NCBI GenBank assembly: GCA_027886185.1
Contig: WOAB01000761.1
Location: forward strand, 1,612,001-1,676,000
DNA: 64,000 nucleotides
Source: Rheum nobile
Lineage: Eukaryota > Streptophyta > Magnoliopsida > Caryophyllales > Polygonaceae
Direction: 5' to 3'
The translations under genes were made by a program, and so were the position numbers. Positions 11,070-21,386 of the stretch are shown here, piece by piece; positions within the stretch are counted from its first letter, which is position 1, and every line of letters starts with the position of its first letter. The notes beneath the pieces are model-generated. The model saw only the letters and a program-made list of their open reading frames with translations. It was not told where the DNA came from and did not search any database.

Positions 11070-11285
11070 AAAATAATAATTATAGCGGTTTTAGGTAAAA
11101 ACCGCTAAGAGTTTCGAAACTAATATTGAGTTTAAAACTTACTCATAGCCCTTTTGGTAGAAAAAGCGCTAAGAGTTTCAAAATCCAAAAAAAAAAACAT
11201 AGTGTGTTTATTTATAGCACTATACTAAGAGCGTTATAACTCGTTAACACAGATGCTTAGATAGCGGTTGGAAAACTGCTATCCG
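11070..11285. repeat. Right subterminal repeats of the CACTA-like element
   Basis: Motifs TAGCGGTTTT, ACCGCTAAGAG, AAGCGCTAAGAG and AGAGCGTTATAAC recur, echoing those at 1615-1890. The outermost part forms a short stem (ATAGCGGTTGGAAAACTGCTAT). Confidence 0.6.
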
Positions 11286-11332
11286 TATCACAATAAAACC
11301 GATATGCCAAGGCTGATCTATACTAGTGTATA

Positions 11333-12346
11333 TGATAAGATCAAGGATCGAGGGGCTTTCGGTGCAAGAAATCGCTCTTCAATGTTTTCAAGAATCGACA
11401 ACAACTTTCCAGAAAATCGTCCTGACTTCAACGGGCTCGTTCTCTCTCGTCTGGACTCCGAATCGGATGATTCCAAAGCCCAGAGTTAGATCTAGAAGTC
11501 TCGTTTCTTCCCTCTAACGATGGAAGCAAATAGATCTCTGGATCAAAAGATATGGCGATTTTACTGAGAGGTCGCTGAAAGTTCCGGGAATGAGTTCAAC
11601 GAGAAAGTGTTTTCTGAAGTTTTTTTATGGATATGGTAATCGGTGGGGATAGATATGACTTCTTTAGGTTGGATATGACTCACCAACATAAAGAAGACTG
11701 AATTGATCTCTTCAAGATGTGACTCACTTGAAGCAATCAACAATGGCGCCCTTGATATGACTCACAAGGAAGAACGATAAAGAGAGGAAGAGAGAGTTTT
11801 AGAAACTGTCATTCTGATATGAAATTAACGTGTCATTACAATGTTGAACACAACCATTAAGTAGGCTGCCAAGGAATTAAAGAAAAATAGAATTTAATCT
11901 ACCACTAAGCCTAGCACTACACGCCCCACTAATCTGCCCATTAGTTGGCATTTTATGGAATAAAATTCTGGAAATAAAATGCAGAAACACAACTATAAAT
12001 CTGCTCCTAAAATGTCTTAAAATAATTCAAATAAAGCCCATACAAATCGGACATCACTAGTGAAGACCTGCGGCGCCTACAAACCTGGGCGTGCCACAAG
12101 AAGTGTCACCGGCTCAAGGGCAAGATGGCTTGGCGCTTCATGGTTCATTAGGCCCTTCTTGAGCTCCTCTCGAAGGTGCTTGGCTCGAGTCCTAGTGATG
12201 GTCCCAGAAGGAAGCTCGCCTTTGATATAATTGGCCTTCACTAGACTCGTCTTTACTTGAGTGACCTTCAAGACCTTCATGGCTTGATTCGTCTTGAGTG
12301 TCTGGGCTCTCTGGAGGCTCTTGATGGGACCCAAGGTCACATCATC
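11333..12346 (-). repeat. 3' LTR (element orientation) of the non-autonomous element
   Basis: This is a 1014-bp copy starting TG and ending CA, nearly identical to 15660-16671 with scattered substitutions and one- or two-base indels. It carries the tail of the 158-codon ORF described at 12077-12553. Confidence 0.92.
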
Positions 12347-12553
12347 ATCCCTCTCTTGAAAGGGATTCGACCTCGAATCCAACTCGTCTAGGTCCTCATT
12401 TTCTTCCTTCAATGCATAAACGGAAACAACCACATTTAGGACACCATGATCACCGGGCTCAAAGGGAATTTCTCCGCTTCCCAGCTTGGAGTGGCTCACA
12501 TTCCTCTCTTCTTGACCTGAAATCAAAGAAGTAAAAGCTCCACGCAACTCCAA
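12077..12553 (-). CDS. Short ORF crossing the 3' LTR boundary
   Basis: A 158-codon minus-strand ORF starts upstream of the LTR and ends within it. The segment DLDSRSNPFQERDDD, followed by TRTRAKHLREELKKGL, resembles the residual C-terminal segment seen after integrase in many plant gypsy elements (LRSNPFQEGEDD ... TRSRAKEL). It is probably a leftover of the pol end kept when pol was deleted. A separate function is not supported. Confidence 0.45.
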   Translation of the reverse strand: MELRGAFTSLISGQEERNVSHSKLGSGEIPFEPGDHGVLNVVVSVYALKEENEDLDELDSRSNPFQERDDDVTLGPIKSLQRAQTLKTNQAMKVLKVTQVKTSLVKANYIKGELPSGTITRTRAKHLREELKKGLMNHEAPSHLALEPVTLLVARPGL

Positions 12554-12598
12554 AACTTGGTCATGGAAAAGGTTAGTAAAAGAAGATGCATTATGAAG

Positions 12599-13729
12599 TT
12601 AGGGACATACGAAGAATTCAGCTTTCTTAGAGGACCTATTCATGATAACAATAGAAAAATGGGGCCCTCTAACTGGTCCACACAATTCTAAGAATGTAAG
12701 CACAAATCTTCCAATGACTACATGATATCCAACCAAGCATGCAAATAGTATTCCACTCATTTTCCTAGTCCTACGTTCAAGCTTAGGAGTGAAACTAACA
12801 ACATAACACACGTGCTTGTGAAGAATAATAGTATGAACTAGATGCATCCCGCATGACATGTATTGAGCAAGAGAACTTTGGTGTATGCATGAGTACCTAG
12901 TTCTACAATCAAAAACAGATTTAAGCACATGAGATTCTCTTCCCCTAGGAAAATATTCATATTCAAGCAAAGGGAAAGGAATACGAAAAGTGGAGACAAG
13001 TGATACTTCCCTTAGATGTGTCTTCTCCTTTTCAAGGCAAAAATGTGTTTCCTCGGAAGGCTTAACATCCATGACATGGACCTCTTCTTGGAGTGAGAAT
13101 GGTAAGTATGAGGGAACCATAGGTGTTGCATCCATCCAAGGAGTAGTTAAAGAATTTGGGGAGCTACCTGCAATAGTGGGTCGATGCTTGCTCCTTGTAG
13201 GTGAAGGAGATGTTTCTACAACGTCCTCCTGTTTTTCCTTTGGTTCAATCTCCTCTCCTTTGTCCATTGGTTCAGTAGCAAGAACATCCTCGTCTTTAGG
13301 CTCTTCTTCAACCAAGTCCTTGGCCAAAACGTCCTCTTCCTTACAAGCAGTAACCAAGACGTCACTCTCAAGGAACCCTTTGTCCTTGTAAGTGTAGTAT
13401 TGGTTAGGACAAATATCGGCTAAGTGGCCTCTCCCTTCACACATGATACACACGATGTCACGTGCTCTAACCCGGGGAGGTGGAGGCACTCTCTTTCTTC
13501 TTTGGGGTGTGCTAACAAGCGGATTAGGTGAGCCATAGGTTCCCTTAGGCTGTAGATAATGGTTAGCCAAATGATATTGAGAGTTGTAAAAATAAGGATT
13601 AGGCTCGTACCTCATGTATGGATTAGCTTCTTGTTGAGCAAGATAGTGAGCCTCCCTATATGATGCTCCATGTGCCCGAAAGTAGAAGAAGTCCTTTCGG
13701 GGAATGTGACCCATGCTGGACATCTCCAT
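12599..13729 (-). CDS. gag-like protein with CCHC zinc knuckle
   Basis: The ORF has 376 codons and starts MEMSSMGHIPRKDFFYFRAH. The N-terminal 60 residues are rich in Tyr, Asn and Gln. A zinc knuckle C-x2-C-x4-H-x4-C (CIMCEGRGHLADIC) follows around residues 94-107, after an Arg/Pro-rich basic stretch. A long acidic region (many Glu, Asp, Lys) follows. The knuckle is what gag nucleocapsids use to bind RNA. It is the only recognisable gene of this LTR element, which must rely on other elements for reverse transcription. The first part is duplicated at 14743-14949. Confidence 0.6.
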   Translation of the reverse strand: MEMSSMGHIPRKDFFYFRAHGASYREAHYLAQQEANPYMRYEPNPYFYNSQYHLANHYLQPKGTYGSPNPLVSTPQRRKRVPPPPRVRARDIVCIMCEGRGHLADICPNQYYTYKDKGFLESDVLVTACKEEDVLAKDLVEEEPKDEDVLATEPMDKGEEIEPKEKQEDVVETSPSPTRSKHRPTIAGSSPNSLTTPWMDATPMVPSYLPFSLQEEVHVMDVKPSEETHFCLEKEKTHLREVSLVSTFRIPFPLLEYEYFPRGRESHVLKSVFDCRTRYSCIHQSSLAQYMSCGMHLVHTIILHKHVCYVVSFTPKLERRTRKMSGILFACLVGYHVVIGRFVLTFLELCGPVRGPHFSIVIMNRSSKKAEFFVCP

Positions 13730-15645
13730 TCGCTCTCCTTACAAGGTTAGTATCCAAAGCCAATACCAAACATAGAAGCTCCCACAGAAACAAGATTAAT
13801 CAATGGAACCTAATCTAGTAAGAAAGCTTAAATTCTTGAGTTTAAACGTCAAGTCCTTCAACTAAGCAAGCTAACTAGATAGGCAGGTTTTTGGCTTCCT
13901 AATATGCACAAGAAAATGACACAAAAACGGAAACTCACTACACAAAGATGAACCCAAAGTACTTGTGCAAATTTAGACTTAGAATCCTAAATGTAGGTAC
14001 TAATTCCTTATTTGCTCTTTTACAATGGTGCTCGTAGTATCAATGCAGAAACGTAGGCTTCAAAGAAGTAGCTTTTTCACAACTTTGACAAATTGGTGAA
14101 CCACTTTTTCTAAGGCCTTTCTCTTTTATATCTCAGTCGAGTTTTTCTGGTGCACCCACTTTTTCTTGTCTTTGCTTGCTAAACCGATTGCACTCTTCTT
14201 CTTCTTCTTTTTTTTTTTTTGTACAGCTATGCAGATTACAAATAAAATTGAAGCTAATTGATGAAATCTACAAAGAAGTCAGCACACTTTAAGAACTAGG
14301 CTGTTCCCACACGTTCTTAAGTTCAAGTGAACAATTTGCACAATACGTATGAATTCAGGTTTGTTCAAGTGATAAAAAAACAAAATAAAGACTCAAACTT
14401 AATAAACTATATGCAGCTATAGGATAGGGATCATTTTTGACTTGTTCAACAATTTGAAACAAACCACACGCCTAAGAGAATCAGCCAGAAATCAGTTCCT
14501 AAAATATAGGATCTGCTAACTAATGCTACCTAGGTATCAACGATGGCTAATCTGACTTCTAAAACACTAACACACGACTAACACTACTGTAAAACAAGAT
14601 AGATGACTCAGCGAATATCAAATGCAGACTCAAAGAAACAAAAACAACACCAAACAACAAGGAAAAATGCTGAAAAACACAAGAACAATGCAGATCGGTA
14701 AGACACGAAATCTATAGCTTGCTAATCTGAATTTCTATCAATTTAAAGCAAGGATTCGAGCAAAAACTTACGTAGATAATGGTTAGCCAAATGATATTGA
14801 GAGTTGTAAAAATAAGGATTAGGCTCGTACCTCATGTATGGATTAGCTTCTTGTTGAGCAAGATAGTGAGCCTCCCTATATGATGCTTCATGTGCCCGAA
14901 AGTAGAAGAAGTCCTTTCGGGGAATGTGACCCATGCTGGACATCTCCATTCGCTCTCCTTACAAGGTTAGTATCCAAAGCCAATACCAAACATAGAAGCT
15001 CCCACAGAAACAAGATTAATCAATGGAACCTAATCTAGTAAGAAAGCTTAAATTCTTGAGTTTAAACGTCAAGTCCTTCAGCTAAGCAAGCTAACTAGAT
15101 AGGCAGGTTTTTGGCTTCCTAATATGCACAAGAAAATGACACAAAAATAGAAACTCACTACACAAAGATGAACCCAAAGTACTTGTGCAAATTTAGACTT
15201 AGAATCCTAAATGTAGGTACTAATTCCTGATTTGCTCTTTTACAATGGTGCTCGTAGTATCAATGCAGAAACTTAGGCTTCAAATAATTAGCTTTTTCAC
15301 AACTTTGACAAATTGGTGAACCACTTTTTCTAAGGCCTTTCTCTTTTATATCTCAGTCGAGTTTTTCTGATGCACCCACTTTTTCTTGTCTTTGCTTGCT
15401 AAACCGATTGCACTCTTCTTCTTCTTTTTTTCTTTTTTTTTTGTACAGCTATGCAGATTACAAATAAAATTGAAGCTAATTGATGAAATCTACAAAGAAG
15501 TCAGCACACTTTAAGAACTAGGCTGTTCCCACACGTAATGCTGAAAAACACAAGAACAATGCAGATCGATAAGGCACGAAATTTATAGCTTGCTAATCTG
15601 AATTTCTATCAATTTAAAGCAAGGATTCGAGCGAAAACTTACGTA
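13553..15645 (-). repeat. Tandem duplication of leader and gag start, one copy deleted
   Basis: The unit at 13553-14772 is repeated at 14773-15645. The second copy lacks the counterpart of about 14326-14667 (about 340 bp). At the junctions, ACTTACGTAG joins either ATAATGG (gag) or CTCTGATACC (PBS), so the breakpoint shares GTAG. The copies differ by a few substitutions. Slippage or strand transfer during reverse transcription fits. The duplicated gag start reads 14949-14743 on the minus strand and stops after 68 codons. Confidence 0.9.
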
Positions 15646-15657
15646 GCTCTGATACCA
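15646..15657 (-). other. Primer binding site, initiator tRNA-Met type
   Basis: On the minus strand TGGTATCAGAGC lies two bases inside the LTR that ends at 15660. This is the standard plant retrotransposon PBS complementary to initiator tRNA-Met. Confidence 0.85.
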
Positions 15658-15659
15658 CG

Positions 15660-16671
15660 TGATAAGATCAAGGATCGAGGGGCCTTCGGTGCAAGAAATC
15701 GCTCTTCAACGTTTTCAAGAATCGACAACAACTTTCCAGAAAATCGTCCTGACTTCAACGGGCTCGTTCTCTCTCGTCTGGACTCCGAATCGGATGATTC
15801 CAACGCCCATAGTTAGATTTGGAAGTCTCGTTTCTTCCCTAAAACGATGGAAGCAAATGGATCTCTGGATCAAAAGATATGGCGATTTTACTGAGAGGTC
15901 GCTGAAAGTTCCGGGAAGGAGTTCAACGAGAAAGTGTTTTTTTGATGTTTTTTTATGGATATGGTAATCGGTGGGGATAGATATGACTTCTTTAGGTTGG
16001 ATATGACTCACCAACATAAAGAAGACTGAATTGATCTCTTCAAGATGTGATTCACTTGAAGCAATCAACAATGGCACCCTTGATATGACTCACAAGGAGG
16101 AACAATAAAGAGAGGAAGAGAGAGTTTTAGAAACTGTGATTCTGAACTGAAATTAACGTTTTATTACAATGTTGAACACAACCATTAAGTAGGATGCCAA
16201 GGAATTAAAGAAAAACAGAATTTAATCTACCACTAAGCCTAGCACTACACGCCCCACTAATCTGCCCATTAGTTGGCATTTTATGGAATAAAATTCTGGA
16301 AATAAAATGCATAAACACAACTATAAATCTCTCCTAAAATGTCTAAAAATAATTCAAATAAAGCCCATAAAAATCGGACATCACTAGTGAAGACCCGCGG
16401 GGCCTACAAACCCGGGCGCGCCACAAAAAGTGTCACCGGCTCAAGGGCAAGATGGCTCGACGCTTCATGGTTCATTAGGCCCTTCTTGAGCTCCTCTCGA
16501 AGGTGCTTGGTTCAAGTCCTAGTGATGGTCCCGGAAGAAAGCTCGCCTTTGATATAATTGGCCTTCACTAGACTCGTCTTTACTTGAGTGACCTTCATGA
16601 CCTTCATGGCTTGATTCGTCTTGAGTGTCCGGGCTCTCTTGAGGCTCTTGATGGGACCCAGGGTCACATCA
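15660..16671 (-). repeat. 5' LTR (element orientation) of the non-autonomous element
   Basis: This is a 1012-bp partner of 11333-12346 with the same TG...CA ends. It is followed on the plus strand by GTATA, the target duplication. Confidence 0.92.
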
Positions 16672-16676
16672 GTATA

Positions 16677-17434
16677 CACCGAGGGAAAACCATTGTAGAA
16701 GAAATGCATCCTTATTCCAGTGGGAGCCAATAAAAATACTACAGATAAGGTTGCCCAAAAGAGGGAAGATATTACACCCCCCTCCCATGAACCAGAAAAC
16801 TCATACCAACCTACTAAGAATCTATCTGTGGGAGCCAAAAATAGGATTGGGCCACACAAGCTGATGGGCCGTGGAAAAAACAATTGGAAGAAACCCATCA
16901 GGAAGTGGAAAACCCTATTTTGGGAAACTTGCTTTGTTCTATAAATAACCCATGCTAGAAAGAGATAGGGATCTTTTTAGCCTCCATTTCATCTTCTTCT
17001 CCATTTTTTTCTCTCGACGATATCAATCCAGTAAACAGAAGCAAAACCCACAATCTAACCCTATTTTCCTTCCTTTCTCTCCTTAATACACTAGTTTTCT
17101 CATATGAATTGTCTCTTACTTGAGTGTTGGAGTGCCTTCCCCCCAAAAGCGCCATTTTCGGGAGCTTTCAGTGAGAAGTTACAAAATAAGCAATCGGAGT
17201 CAAGAAGGAGGATCAGAGGTCGTGAAGTCAAGCTACCAAGCTTCCCGAAGAAAACCAATGAAGGAATTGCGAAGAGCTCTCAATTTGACCATGAGAAACC
17301 CATCTAGAAGCCGAGTGCATTCAGTGGAGAAGGAGGAAAAAGGTCCAAAACTCGGATCTAGGTGTGTTGCTAAAGATCCACGAACCCGGTTTTCAACACT
17401 GATGTCGACCGTAGGGACGCAAACACGCGACTAG
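16677..17434 (+). other. 5' LTR/leader region of a Tat-type Ty3/gypsy element
   Basis: A TATA box (CTATAAATAACC near 16939) is followed by a pyrimidine-rich leader and a region without long ORFs, before gag begins at about 17435. This matches an LTR U3-R-U5 plus leader. No PBS was identified and the exact LTR ends are unclear, so the boundary with the right flank of the CACTA-like element is uncertain. Confidence 0.45.
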
Positions 17435-18662
17435 GTGCAGGAAGTGTTATCCATGGACGGTGAAACGACACAAGTTGGCGCATCGGACGAAGTGCAGTCT
17501 CATCTCCGAGATCTACAACCAGCACAACAAAAAAGAAATGCACCTCAGCCCACTCCGCGAAGGTACGTCATCGCGGAGGCTGAATGGGAACAGTTTCACC
17601 AGTTTCAAGAGTGGCAAAGATACCAGCTAGAACAGGGTCAGCAAGACCACGTATAGCAAGAGCCACAGGTCCAAGAGGATTATCACTAGTAAAATGGACG
17701 TGCAGGCATATTAGGTAAAACCCCCTCACTATAGGCAACTATGAGAGCCTCCGCGTAAGCCATATGCAAAGTCGACACCTCAAAACATTCCCGAGCAGGT
17801 GGCTCAGGAGCCCCCCTTGACTTTTTACGGAGCAACTGTCTTTGCAGATAACATCCTCCTGGCATCTCACCCTTACGATTTTAAGTTCCCGACCATCAAA
17901 GACTACATGGGGGAAGAGGACCCAAGGGACCATTTGTCCAAGTATCGCTACGCGATGCTGATAAACAAGGTTGACGAAGCGACGATGTGCAAATGCTTCC
18001 CGAACACTCTAGTTGGGCATGCGCTTACGTGGATGATTAGCCTCCCCGCGAAAAGTATTAATGGATTCAGACAGTTGGAGAAATCCTTTATGGCTCACTT
18101 CGGATGCTACCAGAAAAGGAAGTTGAGTATGCAAGAGGTAATGAATGTGAAACAACAAGAAGGGGAGTCATTGGCTTCCTTCGTGAAAAGATTCACAATG
18201 GAGGTAGTGCAGGCTCATGACTTCGATGAAAAGGTGACAGGGATGGCCTTCATACAGGGACTCAAAAATGGGACCTTCAAGCTGCATGTGTGCGAGAAAC
18301 CTCCTACGTCCTACACAAAGCTTCTGGAGAAAGCCAACCAACACATCATCGCGGAAGAATTGGCAAGGGGAGGAGCAGTTTCTACTTCTCCTCCCCCTAA
18401 TGGGGGGCATAAACATGACAATCACAAGCGAGAAGTTGGCACCTGGGAGCCCCGTCGCCACCAGGCCACAAACAGAGGGAAGGCCCCAAAGAGACTAATG
18501 GTGGCAATTGAAATGAATGCTAACGAAGCTGGGGGGATGTTTCTGCGTAGGCCACCGTTCAGGTCACCAACTCCACATCCGAATGTCCCACCTCCCCTCC
18601 CAGCGCAGAGTGGAGGGAAATTTTGGTCATATCATCAGTCTACCAGACATGACAGCCACTAG
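17435..18662 (+). pseudogene. Tat-type Ty3/gypsy gag
   Basis: A first ORF (17435-17656) gives a Gln-rich N-terminus. A second (17799-18662, 287 codons) contains the gag core: YDFKFPTIKDYMGEEDPRDH, then ALTWMISLPAKSINGFRQLE, then QQEGESLASFVKRF, each characteristic of retrotransposon gag in Tat-lineage elements. A degenerate zinc knuckle region (YHQSTRHDSH, then CHCYG) is cut by an in-frame TAG at 18660. Stops also separate the two ORFs. Gag would form the particle that packages element RNA. The protease remnant continues in the same frame. Confidence 0.8.
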
Positions 18663-19330
18663 TGTCACTGCTATGGGGTTCTGCGTAAGAGAGCAGCAAC
18701 GGAACATGGTCTAGTTAACCAAAGGGCACCACAGAACATGAACCCACCCTATCCTTGCGGAGGTCAGAACTTCCCGAAACCAGATGGACAAGTGGGTACT
18801 ATCACTGGGAGGCATGTGCCCAAGGGACCCAGCATGCGTGAAGGAAGAAGAATAGCAAACAATCCTCTCCCAGTCGGACGACCTATCTTGAGCATCTCTA
18901 ATCCTAGTCGCGAGCAACATCAACTCGTCTTCAGTAACAAGGACGTCATGGATGTCGTATATCCCAACTCTGACCTATTGGTGCTACACGTGCATTTTGG
19001 CACAAAAATTATAAAGATGGTGATGATCGATACGATAAGCTCCTCGGACATCCTGTATTGGGATGCATATCAGAAAATGGGTCTGGACCCAGAGAAGCTC
19101 TTGCCCACCGATTGCACTCTCGTCAGCTTCGCGAGAGAAAAAGTTAAGACCATAGGGGTAGTAACCCTCTACATGATCCTTGGAGATTATGACGGTCCAC
19201 GAAGGTCTGAGAAGATCGAATTTCTAGTGGTGTAATCTCCATCTGCGTACAATGCCATTTTAGGGAGAACGTCACTCTGTAACTCTCAAGCGATTGTTTC
19301 CATATATCACTTTTCGCTGAAATTTCCCAC
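18663..19330 (+). pseudogene. Tat-type aspartic protease
   Basis: The translation shows MIDTISSSDILYWDAYQKMG where the family has DTGSSVDILY...FQKMGL, so the glycine of the catalytic DTG triad is replaced by isoleucine. The segment SPSAYNAILGRTSL follows after an in-frame TAA at 19233-19235. With a changed active site and internal stops it cannot give a working protease. It lies in the same frame as gag and upstream of RT. Confidence 0.75.
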
Positions 19331-19428
19331 GCAGGTATGGACGGAAGTCACTCGGGGCTAGTTAGTAGAAAGTCTCACTTGTTATCTTGCTACATTAAGT
19401 GAGAAGAGGATTCCCGTCTTAGCGTCGC

Positions 19429-20370
19429 ATGCATATAGAAGATCCCAGCTCTAGTGGAGTGGGCCTCTTGGAAGAGGAAGCTGATCTTGAAGTGAGAAAT
19501 CGACTAGAAGCCGCGACCACAGAGCAGGTTATGAGTAGTATATCTCCCTTCTCTCACGAAGAAGAAAAGTTGTACATGGGAAAGAATCTCAAAGTGGATG
19601 TACAAGAGGAGATTAAGAAACTATTGGTCATTTCGCGTGATGTGTTCCTGTGGAGCCCTAAAGACCCGAAGGGGATCCCCGCGAGCCTTATGACTCATTC
19701 TTTGAACATCAATACCGATGCAAATCTGAGAAGGCAGAATAAGAGAAAACATGTTGGGGAAAGAGCCCAAGGTACAAGAGAGTAAGTGGCCAAGTTGTTG
19801 AAGTCAGGATTCATCAGTGAGGTACAATACCTTAAATGTCTCGCGAATGTCATAACGGTGCGAAATGCCAACGGGAAATGAAGGATGTGTGTCGACTTTA
19901 CTGATCTAAACAAGGCCTGTCCCAAGGACAACTAACCACTCCCCTCCATCGACCAGCTTGTCGACTCTACAGTAGGGCATGAGGCCCTTAGTTTCCTAGA
20001 TGCCTATTCTGGATACAATCAAGTCCAGATGAATCCCACAGATGAAGAGCACACTTCTTTCATCACTAAGAGGGGCACCTACTACTATGCAACCATGCCA
20101 TTCGGGTTGAAGAAAGTCGGGCTAGCTTCCAGTGTCTAGTGGACCTGATCTTTCGCAAACAAATTGGTACCACAATCGAAGCATACGTAGACAACATAGT
20201 GGTGAAGAGCAAGCAGGAAGAAGATTACGCTGAAGATCTCCGTGAAGTATTCGAAACTCTTCGCAAGCATAACATGAGTTTGAACCCAGAGAAGTGCGTA
20301 TTTGGAGTAAGAGCATGGAAGTTTCTAGGTTTCATAATCAGCTCGCGAGGCATTGACGTCAATCCATAAA
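19429..20370 (+). pseudogene. Tat-type reverse transcriptase
   Basis: Pieces in shifted frames are recognisable: RMCVDFTDLNKACPKD, FLDAYSGYNQVQMNP, YYYATMPFGLK, and AYVDNIVVKSKQEEDYAEDL. The catalytic YVDD box reads YVDN, losing one metal-binding aspartate. At least three stops and frame changes occur between 19785 and 20139. It would have copied element RNA to DNA and is now inactive. Gag and protease lie upstream and RNase H downstream. Confidence 0.85.
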
Positions 20371-21230
20371 AAGTTGAAAATGTCCGCTCTGCGGAACCCT
20401 AAGGAAGTCCAAAAGTTCATAGGATCCATCAATTATATGGGGTGCTTTTGTTCAATGCTCGCAGAGAAGGGGCTGCTTTTCTTCTCCACTCTTCAGAAGC
20501 CAAAGGAGATTATATGGAAACCAGAGTGTGAAGAGGCCTCCGCGGACCTAAAGAAACACCTAGCCTCCTCGCCTACATTAGCTTCCCCAATTCCAGAAGA
20601 GGATCTTCAACTGTACCTTGTTGCAAGTTTGCTAGCCATCAACGCAATCCTAGTCCATCAACAGGAAGTCCAATTTACTTCGTGAGTAGGGTTCTCATAT
20701 CAGTTGAGACTCAGTACCCGCCAATTGAGACGATCGCATTGGCTATCATCATGTCAACTAGGAAGTTGCGCCCGTATTTCAAGGCTCACCCTATCCAAGT
20801 ACTATCTAATCTTCCTCTTTGAAGCTCGTTTCATCGACCAACGGTATCGGGAAGGCACACCAAGTGGGTGATAGAACTGCCCGAGTTTGATATTGATTGC
20901 AAGTTGAGACCAGCTATCAAGGCACAGGCACTCGCGAATTTCATCGTTGAATCAAGTTTTCGCGAACTGAGTACTGAAGGGCTGCTTGAAAATCAGGTTG
21001 TATGGGTCCTCTTTGTTGATGGTGTCGTGAACAAGGAGGGGAATGGAGCCGGAGTTACACTCACTTCACCTCGGGGTGAGAAGTTCGAGTACGCGCTTGC
21101 GCTCAACTATGAAACAACGAACAATGAAGTAGAATATGAGGCTCTCCTCGCGGGCCTTGAACTAGCTCTAGCCAATGGGGCCCAAAGGGTAAGTTGCTAC
21201 ATCGATTATGATGTCGTAGTGAAGTAAGTG
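20371..21230 (+). pseudogene. Tat-type RNase H and additional archaeal-type RNase H
   Basis: 20353-20685 encodes the RT connection/RNase H start (MSALRNPKEVQKFIGSINYM). 20868-21227 encodes WVLFVDGVVNKEGNGAGVTL, then YETTNNEVEYEALLAGLELA. This is the aRNH-type domain with D and E catalytic positions that marks the Tat lineage, which carries two RNase H domains. The original RNase H between them is broken by stops. Confidence 0.75.
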
Positions 21231-21386
21231 TAGGGGCTCTATAAAGCAAAGACATGCAATCTCCTTGTGTAACATGCCAGGGCCAAGACACTGTCAGCCA
21301 CTATCGACCACTTTGAGATTCAATCCATCCCGCAAAGGGAGTATGGGAGAGCTGATGAGCTCATGAAGCTCGCCTCAAAAGCTTAG

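Larger units (their letters stand above)
1588..11328. mobile_element. CACTA-like element without transposase, heavily nested
   Basis: The left end reads TACTAGTACAGAT and the reverse complement of the right end reads CACTAGTATAGAT, the CACTA-type terminus with its first base changed on the left. TAT flanks both ends (1585-1587 and 11329-11331), the 3-bp duplication expected for this superfamily. Both ends carry AT-rich subterminal regions full of short AGCGCT/CCGCTAAG motifs (about 1615-1890 and 11070-11285). No transposase was seen. The interior holds LINE pieces, an LTR element and two cytochrome b5 reductase exons, so this would be a gene-carrying non-autonomous element. The boundaries rest on short matches and are moderately sure. 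Confidence 0.55.
11333..16671 (-). mobile_element. Non-autonomous LTR retrotransposon with intact ends
   Basis: LTRs lie at 11333-12346 and 15660-16671 (1014 and 1012 bp, highly similar). Both begin TGATAAGATC and end ACATCA on the plus strand. GTATA flanks the element (11328-11332 and 16672-16676), a perfect 5-bp target duplication. On the minus strand a tRNA-Met-type PBS (TGGTATCAGAGC, 15657-15646) follows the upstream LTR after two bases. A purine tract (AAGAGAGGGATGATG) lies just inside the downstream LTR. The interior encodes only a gag-like protein with a zinc knuckle; no protease, RT or integrase was seen. The leader and gag start are tandemly duplicated. The element inserted exactly at the right end of the CACTA-like element. 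Confidence 0.92.

Noticed and set aside
15646..15657. tRNA gene remnant
   Set aside because: Only the 12-nt complement of the tRNA-Met 3' end is present, two bases from an LTR. It is a primer binding site.
17739..18923. Minus-strand ORFs opposite Tat gag
   Set aside because: They are antisense shadows of gag without upstream promoter signals, unlike the antisense ORF at 23562-23951.
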